This document shows, piece after piece, positions 47,401 to 58,029 of a stretch of 64,000 nucleotides of DNA. The stretch lies in NCBI RefSeq assembly GCF_937616625.2, contig NC_065572.1:38095653-38159652 (forward strand). The letters are read 5' to 3'. The notes below the pieces were generated by a model. The model did not search any database. It was not told the DNA's origin and saw only the letters and a list, made by a program, of their open reading frames with translations. Positions within the stretch are counted from its first letter, which is position 1. The number at the start of each line of letters is the position of its first letter. Position numbers and translations under genes: made by a program. The DNA comes from Mercurialis annua. Its lineage: Eukaryota; Streptophyta; Magnoliopsida; Malpighiales; Euphorbiaceae.

Positions 47401-50400
47401 AAAGTTTCACCTTTTTAGCGAATTAAGCCAAACGTTTCAAACATTACGAAACAAATCCAAACGTTTCACCTTTTTAGCGATTTAAGCCAAACGTTTACAA
47501 ACGTTACGAAACAAATCCAAACGTTTCGCCTTTTTAGCAATTTAAGCCAAATGTTTACAAACGTTAGGATCTAATTCCAAACATTTGACCTTTTTATCGA
47601 TTTAAGCTAAACGTTTACAAATGATACGAATTAAAACCAAACGTTTAAAACGTTATGAAAAAAATCCAAATGTTTCACATTTTTAGCGATTTTAAGCCAA
47701 ACCCTTACAAACATTACGAAACAAAACAAAGTGTTTCACCTTTTTGACAATTTAAGCCAAACGTTTAAAAACTTTACGAAACAAATCCTAGCGTTCCACC
47801 TTTTTTGCAATTTAAACCAAATGTTTGCAAACGTTGCGAAACAAATTCAACCGTTTCACCTTTTTAGTAATTTAAGCCAAACGTTTACAAACGTTACGAA
47901 AACAAAATTAAAGCATTCCACCTTTTTAGCAATTTAAGACAAACGTTTACAAACTTTTCGAAAGAAATTCAAGTGTTTCACCTTTTTAGTAATTTAAGCC
48001 AAACATTTACAAACATTACGAAACAAATCCAAGCGTTTCACCTTTTTAGCAATTTAAGCCAAACATTTACAAACGTTACGAAACAAATTCAAATGGTTCC
48101 CCTTTTTAGCGATTTATGCCAAACGTTTCAAACGTTACCAAAGAAAACCAAACATTCCACCTTTTTCGCAATTTAAGTCAAACGTTAACAAATGTTGCGA
48201 AACAAATCCAAACGTTTCCCCATTTTAGCGATTTAAGCCAAACATTTATAACATTACGAAACAAATCCAAACATTTCACCTTTTTAGCGATTTGTGCCAA
48301 AAGTTTACAAACGTTACGAAACAAATCCAAATGTTTCATCTTTTTAGAGAGTGAAGCAAAATGTTTACAAACGTTACAAAATAAATCCAAACGTTTCCCC
48401 TTTTTAGCGATTTAAGCCAAACGTTTACAAACTCTACGAAACAAATCCAAATGTTTCACCTTTTTAGAGATTTAAGCCAAACGTTTACAAACGTTTAGAA
48501 ACAAATCCAAGTGTTTCACCTTTTTAGCTATATAAACCAAACGTTTACAAACGTTACGAAACAAATCCAAGCGTTTCACCTTTTTAGCAATTTAAAATGT
48601 TTACAAACGTTACGAAACAAATCCAAGCGTTTCACTTTTTTAGCAATTTAAGCCAAAGGTTTGCAAACGTTACGAAACAAATCCAAACATTTCACCTTTT
48701 TAGCGATTTAAGCAAAACGTATACAAACGTTACGAAACAAATCCAAACGATTTACCTTTTTAGGGATTTACGCCAAACGTATACAAACGTTACGATTTCA
48801 ATCCAAACGTGTCACCTTTTTAGCGATTTAAGCCAAACGTTTACAAACGTTACAAAACAAGTCCAAACATTTCACCTTTTTAGCAATTTAAGCCAAACAT
48901 TTACAAACGTTACGAAACAAATCCAAACGCTTTACCTTTTTAGCGATTTAGGCCAAACGTTTACAAAATGTTACAAAACAAATCCTAAAGTTTCGCCTTT
49001 TTTAGCAATTTAAGCCAAACATTTACAAACGTTACGAAATAAATCCAAACATTTCACCTTTTTAGCGATTTAAGCCAAACGTTTACAAATGTTACGAAAC
49101 AAAACCAAACGTTTAATACGTTACGAAACAAATCCAAATGTTTCACATTTTTAGCGATTTAAGCCAAACCGTTAGAAACGTAACGAAACAAAACCAAGCA
49201 TTTCGCCTTTTTAGCAATTTAAGCCAAACATTTACAAACGTTACGAAAGAAATCCAAGAGTTTCACCTTTTTATCAATTTAAGCCAAACATTTACAAACT
49301 TCCCGAAACAAATCCAAGCGTTTCACCTTTTTAGCAATTTAAGCCAAACGTTTACAAAGGTTACGAAACAAATCCAAGCATTTCATATTTTTAGGAATTG
49401 AAGCCAAACGTCTACAAATGTTACGAAACAAATCCAAACGTTTCACCTTTTTAGCGATTTAAGCCTAATGTTTACAAACATCACGAAACAAAACCAAACG
49501 TTTAACCTTTTAATCCATTTAAGCCAAATGTTTACAAATCTTACGAAACAAATCCAAATGTTTCCCCATTTTAGCAATTTAAGCCAAACGTTTAAAACGT
49601 TACTAAACAAATCCAAACGTTTCACCTTTTTAGCGATTTATGCCAAACGTTTACAAACGTTACGAAATAAATCCAAACGTTTCACCTTTTTAGCGATTGA
49701 AGCAAAACGTTTACAAACGTTAAGAAACAAATCCAAATGCTTCACATTTTTAGCAATTTAAGCCAAACGTTTACGAACGTTACGAAACAAAAACCAAACG
49801 TTTCACCTTTTTTAGAATTTTAACCAAACGTTTACAAACGTAACCAAACAAATCCAAGAGTTTCACCTTTTTAACAATTTAAGCCAAACGTTTACAAACG
49901 TTACGAAACAAATCCAAGCGTTTCATCTTTTTAGCAATTTAATCCAAATGTTTACAAATGTTATGAAACAAATCCAACCGTTTCACCTTTTTAGCAATTT
50001 AAGCCAAATGTTTACAAAGGTTACGAAACAAATCTAATCATTTCACATTTTTAGGAATTGAAGCCAAACGTTTACAAACGTTACGAAACAAATCCAAACG
50101 TTTCACCTTTTTAGCGATTTAAGCCTAATGTTTACAAACATTACGAAACAAAACCAAACGTTTAACCTTTTAATCCATTTAAGCCAAACGTTTACAAATG
50201 TTAAGAAACAAATCCAAACGTTTCCCCATTTTAGCGACTTAAGCCAAACGTTTAAAACGTTACGAAACAAATCCAAATGTTTCACTTTTTAGCGATTTTT
50301 GCCAAACGTTTACAAACATTACGAAACAAATCCAAATGTTTCACCTTTTTAGCAATTGAAGCCAAACGTTAAGAAACAAGTCCAAATGTTTCACATTTTT

Positions 50401-50792
50401 AGCAATTTAAGCCAAACGTTTATGAACGTTACGAAACAAAAACCAAACGTTTCACCTTTTTTACAATTTAAACCAAACGTTTACAAATGTAACGAAACAA
50501 ATCCAAGCGTTTCACCTTTTTAACAATTTAAGCCAAACGTTTACAAACGTTACGAAACAAATCCAAGCGTTTTATCTTTTTAGCAATTTAATCCAAATGT
50601 TTACAAACGTTATGAAACAAATCCAAACATTTCACCTTTTTAGCGATTTAAGACAAACGTTTACAAGCAGTACGAAACAAATCCAAACGTTTCCCCTTTT
50701 TAGCGATTTAAGCCAAACATTTACAAACGCTATGAAACAAATTCAAACGTTTCACCTTTTTAGCCATGTAAGACAAAGGTTTACAAACGTTT
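41490..50792 (-). repeat. 60-bp satellite array, block 8
   Basis: The longest uninterrupted stretch, about 155 monomers in reverse orientation. Half-length units (CCAAACGTTTAAAACGTTACG type) recur every several monomers, for example near 42370, 43085, 44125, 45315, 46870, 49110 and 50250. A 660-bp higher-order repeat is at its right end. Many 20-residue-repeat open frames appear because one frame of the monomer has no stop. Confidence 0.95.
49261..50560 (-). repeat. 660-bp higher-order repeat, two copies
   Basis: 49261-49600 and 49921-50260 correspond base for base at an offset of exactly 660 bp, eleven monomers. They share rare features such as TTTTAGGAATTGAAGCC, GCCTAATGTTTACAAACAT and TTTAATCCATTTAAGCC. 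Downstream of about 50250 the two copies fall a few bases out of register (for example the AAAAACCAAACG unit near 49784 and 50440). Confidence 0.9.
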
Positions 50793-51359
50793 TGTCAGGA
50801 TCCAATTTCATGGATTGTGACCGGCGCTAGGGTATGGGTATGGTCGTACCAAAACACGTAGCAAGCCTCGCGGATAACCGTATTATCAAAATAAACCTAC
50901 AAGAAAACCAATGCTCGGGGGCAAACGAGACTCCAACCTAAGTCTAGCAGTTTATTCAACAGTTCTAATATAATTAGTTAATAGCAATTCAAAATTATGA
51001 AACATGCCTCATATATAAATAATCCAATGTAACATGCCCAAGGTGCAATAATATAAAAGTTTTACCACTACGACAAACCAAAGTATAATAATAACAGGGA
51101 CAACTAGTTCTACTGCGGTCTAAGAGGTAAAACATTTGACTAGTCCAATAACATAAAAAGACCTCCGAGGAATCAAAATATCGGAGATGACCAACGCTCT
51201 CAAAATCATAAGCCTGAAAAAAATTGGAAAAACAACGGGGTCAGATATACTGAGATGAGTTCATAATGCTATTTACATTTATTAAGTTTAAAACCCTTAA
51301 AAGAAATCCTTTTATACTAATATATATATATTTAATTATGGAAAACAATATTGAAATGA

Positions 51360-51465
51360 AATCCCAAAGTATTTAACCCAAAGTATTATCCAAAGTAGAT
51401 GGGAACAAATCCTCATCGATTCCCAAAGTGGGCCAGACATTGGTCATCCAATCCCAAAGTACTTA
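51360..51465 (-). repeat. CCCAAAGTA short repeats in the LTR
   Basis: The motif CCCAAAGTA or a close variant occurs five times in about 100 bp beside the stem-loop. It recurs through the LTR (for example near 51083, 51790, 51820, 52636, 52786, 52880) and in the internal region (56790). Confidence 0.75.
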
Positions 51466-51499
51466 CCGGTGCACGCAGTCTCGATACAAGCCTATCGAG
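51465..51499 (-). other. LTR stem-loop with CACCGGT module
   Basis: CTCGATA (51480-51486) pairs with TATCGAG (51493-51499). On the element's strand ACTGCGTGCACCGGT follows. Same stem as at 56072-56091. Confidence 0.75.
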
Positions 51500-53237
51500 T
51501 AGCTCGTTTCAATCCATATCCATATTTCTTAAAACAGTTCACAAACATTTGATATACTAAAATAATGTGCGGTACTTAATAAAGCGGTAAATAACATTAT
51601 AAACTCACTGCTTGATTATCCACATGAATCTTGGCAAACAGCTAACCCTGCGTAGACTCCGAAGCACAAACAGTTGACAGGTCTAAAACATTATACAAGT
51701 TAAAATCCAAACAACCCCTAACTATAAGAATACTGGACTCCACATAGGACTAGCATTTCAAACACAACCAAAGAATCAGCCAAGGTAACCAAAGTACAAC
51801 TAAAGTATATCCAAAGTATTTCATTCAAACCAAATAACAAAGTAAGGCAAATTAAGCTTAGGTGAGTTCTTATCTTTGAAAACGAAACCAACGTCTTAAA
51901 TACATAAATAATATTTTCAAAACAATAATAGTTCCTAGAGTAGTGTGTTAGCCTTACTGTAGTTTAGCTTAACACAACATGTCTAGAGACCACGTCTAAC
52001 CCGACCCATCCATAAACCAAAGTTAAAAACCAATTTCTTAAATCAAACCTTAAATAAAACCAAAGTTATTTTAGATAAGAACTTATACCTTGACTTAATA
52101 ATGCCACGAAACAATATAGAAACCACAATCCAAATAAGCTTGTCAACACTTGACAAGTAACACCCAAGGTACACTTAATATCTCAACTTAAATAGAATCA
52201 ATAAGATTCAATCATCTTTCAAGTATCAACTGAAACTAAATAATTTAATCAACTCACAACAACCATATAACCCTTACATGCCTTATATCTAATTTAACCA
52301 TTGTTAACAAGACTAACATCCATTAAATTGGTCAATTTTACCAATCACTATCCACCAAAGTAATCTTTCAAATACTAGAATCCTTCTTTGTAAATAATTT
52401 CCAGCAACACGATTCTTTTTATAACAGCGATATAATTCAAGTAAACCATATTTAACATATGTTCGATCCTTAGATAGTTACCTCAATTCACTCGATGTGG
52501 AAATTTTTAACAAACAACCTTTTAATCTTTAAAAAAAAAAGATTTCCAGATTTTAGGCTTACACCAAAACATAATTTTATCTCAAAAGTTTAATCCAAAT
52601 GATTCATTAAATCATTTAAACAATCTATCCAAACCACCCAAAGTATTGTTAAGCATCTAACAAACTAAGATCAAACTTTAAAACATTTCCAGATTTTTAA
52701 ACAACAATCAAAACAGTTTTGTAACCTAAAATCTTTAGCCATTTGATAAATCTATCAATTCTAACATCCAATCCAAACCACCCAAAGTACAAATGAAATC
52801 AAAGAGACTTATATAACATCAAATCAAGATTTCCAGAATTTATAAATCATAGCAACACAAAAAATACAGTCAAGTCACCCAAAGTACTGAATTAACACAT
52901 CAACTAGCAATCTCTACAAACCATAATAAGGGTTTAGAGCCACTAATCTTTTGGAATAGATTAAGAATAACCAAAGGAAGAAAACCCAGAATTTATCCCA
53001 AAGACAGTCTACAATCAATTGAAACGATGGCTAGAGGATTAAGAACAAATAGGAACGATTAAACTATGATTAAACCTTAAGAGATTGATGAATTTCCTTA
53101 CCAATGATCAAATTAGACTAAGGAATAGTAGGAGATGATATCCAGAGTAGGTGCTGTAATAGGGTTTTTGAGAAAGTGTAAAATCTTATTAGGTCTAATT
53201 AAGGTGGTATTAATAGAAAATCAGCGAACTGAACAGT

Positions 53238-53335
53238 GTACGCATCACGCCCGCTACAGCCATATCGCGCCCGTGATATATGTCGCTCCCGCGACACTCC
53301 TCCCATCACGCCCGCGAAAATGCTACTGCCTCCGA
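53238..53335 (-). repeat. GC-rich palindrome cluster in the LTR
   Basis: Short inverted repeats with a CCC centre: TGTCGC/GCGACA (53281-53296, loop TCCC) is perfect, ATATCGCG/CGTGATAT (53262-53279) has one mismatch, and TCACGCCCGCGA is a looser one. It stands out from the AT-rich surroundings and lies within 300 bp of the LTR start. Confidence 0.75.
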
Positions 53336-53525
53336 TGAAAAATTGAGATTTTTAATTTGAAATCGAAAATGTTCGTAACTCTAAAACTACTCCTAATACA
53401 TCTTAAAACACATATTAAAAGGCTTAGAACCTTCGAATCACGATTACAAGTGGTCGAACCACTCAAACGAACCCAAGGTACCGTTTATGCTTAACAGAAC
53501 AAATTAGAAAATACGGGGTGTTACA

Positions 53526-53616
53526 TTCTTCCCAACTTAAAAACAAATTCGTCCTCGATTTTACAACTACGAAACTACGCAACAACTCACATAAACATAC
53601 CAATGTAATATGCATA
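53526..53616 (-). mobile_element. 3' internal end and polypurine tract of the chromovirus
   Basis: The reverse strand reads GTTGGGAAGAA immediately before the LTR (53536-53526), preceded by ATCGAGGACGAATT. The segment is cut from the rest of the internal region by the nested LTR. GCATA at 53612-53616 is the left target duplication. Confidence 0.8.
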
Positions 53617-53752
53617 TGTAATATCCCGTATTTTTTTAAAATTTTAAAAAAAGAAAAATAATAATTTTTCCGATAAAATTCCAGATGTAATTTGGAGTCG
53701 CTTACGAGTCTATGGTTCGATTAAATAATTATTACTTATTTTTTAGATTGGC

Positions 53753-53827
53753 CCATGCATGTTGGCCATGCATGGCCCATCTTTTTACTTGTGTGCAGTC
53801 CATGCAAAATTATCAACATGATAATTT
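53753..53827 (+). repeat. Two perfect inverted repeats near the LTR start
   Basis: CCATGCATG (53753-53761) pairs with CATGCATGG (53767-53775). AAATTATCA (53807-53815) pairs with TGATAATTT (53819-53827). Both have 9-bp perfect arms with 3-5-nt loops and lie upstream of the likely start region near 53900. Confidence 0.8.
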
Positions 53828-56071
53828 GAATGGGCCACACTCTTTTGGGTTTAGCAGGTCTCTTAAGACACATTTCTGCTTCTATCGCAGCCTTGCTGCG
53901 TTTCTTCGTCCGTACCCCTAATTATTCCACGTTTTCAATTCTAATTTCTTTCCTACACTTTCATCAACCCTAGCCGTCATTATACCCTTGATTTCCCTTA
54001 GAATAAACGCTGCCTTTCTCCCTCAAATCCTTGCTGTTTCTAACCAAATTTAATTCCGTTTTGTAGACTCAATACTCTACAAGTCCGAACTTCGTTTTCG
54101 TAAATCGCGTAAAATTTGGATCTGTCTCATCCTAGTTGAAGTAGACACACGCCTCTTCAATCCTCGTCCTTGTTTTTTTCCAAACGGTACGTAAATAATT
54201 CCGCTATAGATGCCGCCGTTTCATCATTTTTGAATGTTGTTCTATGTTTTGTGTGATGCATTGTTTCTGCCGAATTTCAGTCTTTGGTTAATATGATTTT
54301 AAGAAAATAATACCCCACTCGTAAAGATGGTACTCACCATTACTGAGCCATACCTCCTGTTCGATAGGAATGAATCAGAAAATGGACAAATCTCATAATT
54401 GAATAGAATTACATTCATTATGACTCTGCTTCTCAGCCACTTAATCCATTGGTTTCAAATGAGAGGTTTTCTTAGTAGGAAGGGGATCGTTTTCATACAT
54501 ATTTGGCTTTTCATTGTTAGTATTTACTGTTAATTGTTTCTTCATGGTTTGATGATTGATAGCTTGAGATAATTTTGGTTTCATGGCTCTTTTTTTTTAT
54601 GGGTTTGTGGTTATGGAAATTGAAATTTATAAAGAATGGGTGACGGGTTTGTTTTGTTTGAATTGATGAATATGGTAAATTGTACATTTAAGTCATTAAA
54701 AATGTTGTCTTGTACTTTAATATCATTGGCTAGGATTGTTAGTGGTGGGTTTTACTGCTTTGATTATTACATATTGATATGTGTTGGCTAAAGTACTAAC
54801 AAGTCATGGTGTTATTTTGTTTCACTTAATTGAATCCTTATTTTATTTTGTTTCAATAAATTGAGCCACTTAAGTTTAATTCTAACTATTCGCACTTGAT
54901 CTAAGGTTAATTAATTTTGATTTTAACTTTCGAATTTCATTTCGATTTATAATTTGACAATTTAATAACATTATATTTTTAATTTAAATTGTTTTGATAA
55001 CATTATTATTTATAGTTTAAATTATTTTGACAACATTATTTTAAATCTAAAAATAATGTTGATCTTATTTATAATTTTTTTTTATAAGTGGAAAGTGGAT
55101 ATTGATTTTTAAATTATTATTTTGGATTTTTGGCTTAGCGTGCCAATGTGATTACATTTATATTTTTAACTTTTGGTTTTTGTTTCGAGTTATAAATTGG
55201 CAAATTGAAAACGATGATTATTTTATAATCTAAATTAATATAATTACTCGGGTAATTATATTTGATTTTAAATATCTTTTTGGTATGTCATTTGGACTAA
55301 ATTACAATTTAGCCCTTGAACGTTTTTTTTTTAAAAAAAAACTTATTTGATTAAGTTTTTGTTTGTAGCTTGGGTTACTTGAAGTTAAAGTTATTGGGTT
55401 CCGTTTTAAATATTGATTTATCAAAGTGGTTTTTACAATTATAAACTATGGTTTATAATTGGATATAATTATATTTATTTTATCCAAGTGATTTTAGGAA
55501 TTATAAACTCTGGTTTATATTTTGATAAAATATTTTGGGTCGGGTTAGACTTGGGTCACCCGACATGTGAGGTAGCTTGGTAGTTATTGGTAACTCGGCT
55601 AATCCAATATTTGAGGAAATGAATTTAAGTTATTATTTACTTATTATTTAAGTAATATTTTCAGGAACGGATTTTAAAGCGGAAACCTAATAGACTTGGC
55701 TTATCTATTTATTGAGTATTGCATTACTCGATATGGTTCGTATTTTGACTCGGGTCATTATGTAATCAATTGTTTTTTTTTGCATTATCTATGCTTGTGC
55801 GAGACTTAGTATTGTGTTAGTCCTATGTGGTGTCTAGTATTCTTAGAGTTAGGAGGTCAATGGATTTTAACTTATTTATTGTTTTAGACCCGTCGACTGC
55901 TCGTGCTTCGGAGTCTACGCAGTGTTAGCTATTTGCCAAGATTCACGTGGATAAGCAAGCAGTGAGTTTGTACTGCTATTTACCGCTTTATTAAGTACCG
56001 CATCGTATTTTAATATTATAAATGTTTGTGAACTGTTTTTACGGATTATGGAACTGGATTGAAACGAGCTA

Positions 56072-56106
56072 CTCGATAGGCTTGTATCGAGACTGTGTGC
56101 ACCGGT
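56072..56106 (+). other. LTR stem-loop with CACCGGT module
   Basis: CTCGATA (56072-56078) pairs with TATCGAG (56085-56091) around a 6-nt loop. ACTGTGTGCACCGGT follows at once. Relative to 7642-7660 the arms are entirely different in sequence but equal in length. Confidence 0.75.
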
Positions 56107-56109
56107 GAG

Positions 56110-56225
56110 TACTCTGGGAAACGGCAGACTAAAATCTTGCTTACACTGGTATATGTTTATGACGAGGATTTGTTCCCGTCCACTCTGGGTTTATCGGTAT
56201 GCTATGTCATACTTACGCTGGGATC
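56110..56225 (+). repeat. Four loose CTGGG-type repeats in the LTR
   Basis: ACTCTGGGAAAC, ACACTGGTATAT, ACTCTGGGTTTA and ACGCTGGGATCA are spaced 25-50 bp apart, directly after the stem-loop. They match the position but not the sequence of the repeats at 7711-7835. Confidence 0.5.
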
Positions 56226-56883
56226 ATTTCAATACTGTTTTCCATAATCATACTATATTAGTATAAACTGTTTTGATTTAAGGGTTTTAAACTTAATAAA
56301 TGTAAATAGTATTGCGAACTCATCTCAGTATATCTGACCCCGTTGTTTTCCCAAATTTTCCAGGTTTATGATTTGAAAGCTGGTCCACTCCGATTCTTTT
56401 GATTCCTCGGAGGTTTTTATGTTATTAAACTAGTTTCTGTTTTCGAACTCTTAGACCGCAGTAGAACGAGTTTATATATTACATTGGTTATTGCAATTGG
56501 GATAGTCTATTAGACCGATTAATTATTATTAGCATGTTTACACTGGAATATTTTATTATTATAATTAAGGCATGCTGTGGAATATTTCAGATACCTAAGT
56601 TATTTATATTAGAACTGTATTATAAATTGCTAGACTTAGGTTGTAGTCTCGGTTGCCCCGGGCAGTTTTCTACAGGTTTAAATGTTTATTTGATTTCCGC
56701 GAGGCTTGCTACGGGTTTTGGTACAACCATACTCATACCCTAGCGCCGGTCACGATTCATGAAATTGGATCGTGACAGCATAGCACAGTGCCCAAAGTAT
56801 CAAATACCAAAGTAACACATAAAATAAACACATAACCCAAGGTACTAACATAGCAAAAAAGAAATCAACAAATCCAACGTACC

Positions 56884-58029
56884 TCAACGAAAGAGGAAAG
56901 GATAACGGCTCCTCATGTCGGACTCCGTCTCCCAGGTGCACTCTTCTACAGAGTGATTCCGCCACAGTACCTTGACCATCGGAATCTCCTTGTTCCGCAA
57001 CTTACGCACCTGTGTATCGAAAATCTCAACAGGCTGCTCCTCATAAGACCGCTCTTGGTCAATCTCAACACTTTGTGGTATAATCACTTGAGAAGGATCA
57101 GAAACGCACTTCCGCAACATCGAGATATGGACCACTGGATATACCAAAGACATGTCTGGCGGTAACGCCAAACGATAAGTTACTGCTCCAACTCTCTCTA
57201 TGATCTCATAAAGACCAAGAAACCTCGGTGCTAATTCCCCCTTTATACCAAAACGTACAACGCCTTTTATAGGCGAAACCCGAAGAAATACATAGTCGCT
57301 AACATGAAATTCAAAATCCTTCCGCTTAAGATCAGCATAGCTCTTGTGCCGACTAAAAGCAGTCTCAAACCTACGCTTGATCAAAGGTACCTTCTCATAG
57401 ATAATCTGGATGATCTGAGCTCAAGAAAGTTTACGCTCGCCGACCTCTTCCAAACATATAGGAGATCGACACTTGCGCCCATACAAAGCCTCTTAAGGTG
57501 CCATCTCAATACTAGTGTGATAACTGTTGTTGTAGGAAAACTCAATCAAAGGAAAATGAGTATCCCTGCTACCCTGAAAATCAAGAATACACATTCTAAG
57601 CATATCCTCCAAAGTCTGAATCGTCCTCTCAGACTGACCGTCAGTCTGAGGATGAAATGCAGTACTGAAATCAAACCTCGAACCCAAAGATTCCTGCAAT
57701 ACCTTCCAAAACCGAGAGGTGAAAATCGAACCTCTGTCCGAAACTATCGACACTGGTAAACCATGGAGACTGACAATCCGATCGATGCACAACTGTGCCA
57801 ACTTCGAATCCTGATAAGTAACCTTGATCGGTAAGAAGTGAGCTGACTTAGTCAAACGGTCAACAATCACCCAAATCGAATCATACCACTTTCGAGTACG
57901 TGGTAAACCAACTACGAAGTCCATTGCGATATGCTCCTATTTCCACTCTGGAATAGGTAGCGGCTGTAGATATCCAAACGGTCTCTGATGTTCCAACTTT
58001 ACCTACTAGCGAGTCAAACTCTGCAACAT
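56884..58029 (-). pseudogene. pol: Integrase core and chromodomain, decayed pol end
   Basis: One reading frame runs through the whole segment with stops but no frameshift needed. The conserved lead-in QPLPIPEWK is followed by a TAG (57937-57939). MDFVVGLP supplies the first catalytic Asp, SDRG the second and GQSERTIQ the Glu, with 35 residues between the last two, the D-D35-E integrase pattern. After IEMAP a TAA (57493-57495) replaces the expected Tyr codon, and a TGA (57421-57423) follows. From 57384 the integrase C-terminal GPY/F-like part (APRFLGLYEIIERVGAVTYR) and a chromodomain (PVEIFDTQVRKLRNKEIPMV, then VLWRNHSVEECTWE) remain open to the natural stop at 56884. Further stops lie upstream near 57995-58010. 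The product cannot be made whole. Confidence 0.9.

Larger units (their letters stand above)
50793..53525 (-). mobile_element. 3' LTR of the reverse-strand chromovirus
   Basis: On the reverse strand it starts TGTAACACCCCGT (53525) and ends GGATCCTGACA (50793). Inside are a palindrome cluster near the start (53238-53335), the stem-loop with CACCGGT (51465-51499), the shared GTCGACTGCTC-like block near 51665, and many copies of a CCCAAAGTA motif. Close kin of the LTRs at 5343-8428 and 53617-56777. Confidence 0.85.
53617..56777 (+). mobile_element. Nested gypsy solo LTR with target duplication GCATA
   Basis: Starts TGTAATATCCCG and ends GGATCGTGACA, 3,161 bp. GCATA at 53612-53616 and 56778-56782 is a perfect duplication, and removing the LTR restores the internal sequence of the surrounding reverse-strand element. 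It shares long blocks with 5343-8428. Inverted repeats lie near its start (53753-53775, 53807-53827), and the stem-loop is at 56072-56106. A solo LTR implies that an inserted element recombined between its own LTRs. Confidence 0.9.
50793..58029 (-). mobile_element. 5'-truncated chromovirus on the reverse strand, with a nested solo LTR
   Basis: On the reverse strand: satellite ends at 58030, then the end of pol (integrase and chromodomain, 58029-56884), a short 3' untranslated part, a nested forward-strand solo LTR (53617-56777), the last 90 bp of internal sequence with polypurine tract, and a 2,733-bp 3' LTR (53525-50793). Gag, protease, reverse transcriptase and the 5' LTR are missing. Integrase followed by chromodomain identifies a chromovirus. 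The long LTR suggests the Tekay/Del branch. Confidence 0.85.

Noticed and set aside
48178..50285. Opposite-strand frames such as KRLDLFRNV repeats in the same arrays
   Set aside because: Same cause on the other strand. They exist only where CG decay removes the usual stop codon.
57304..57759. 151-codon forward ORF
   Set aside because: Opposite strand of the integrase pseudogene, whose D-D35-E pattern is clear on the reverse strand.
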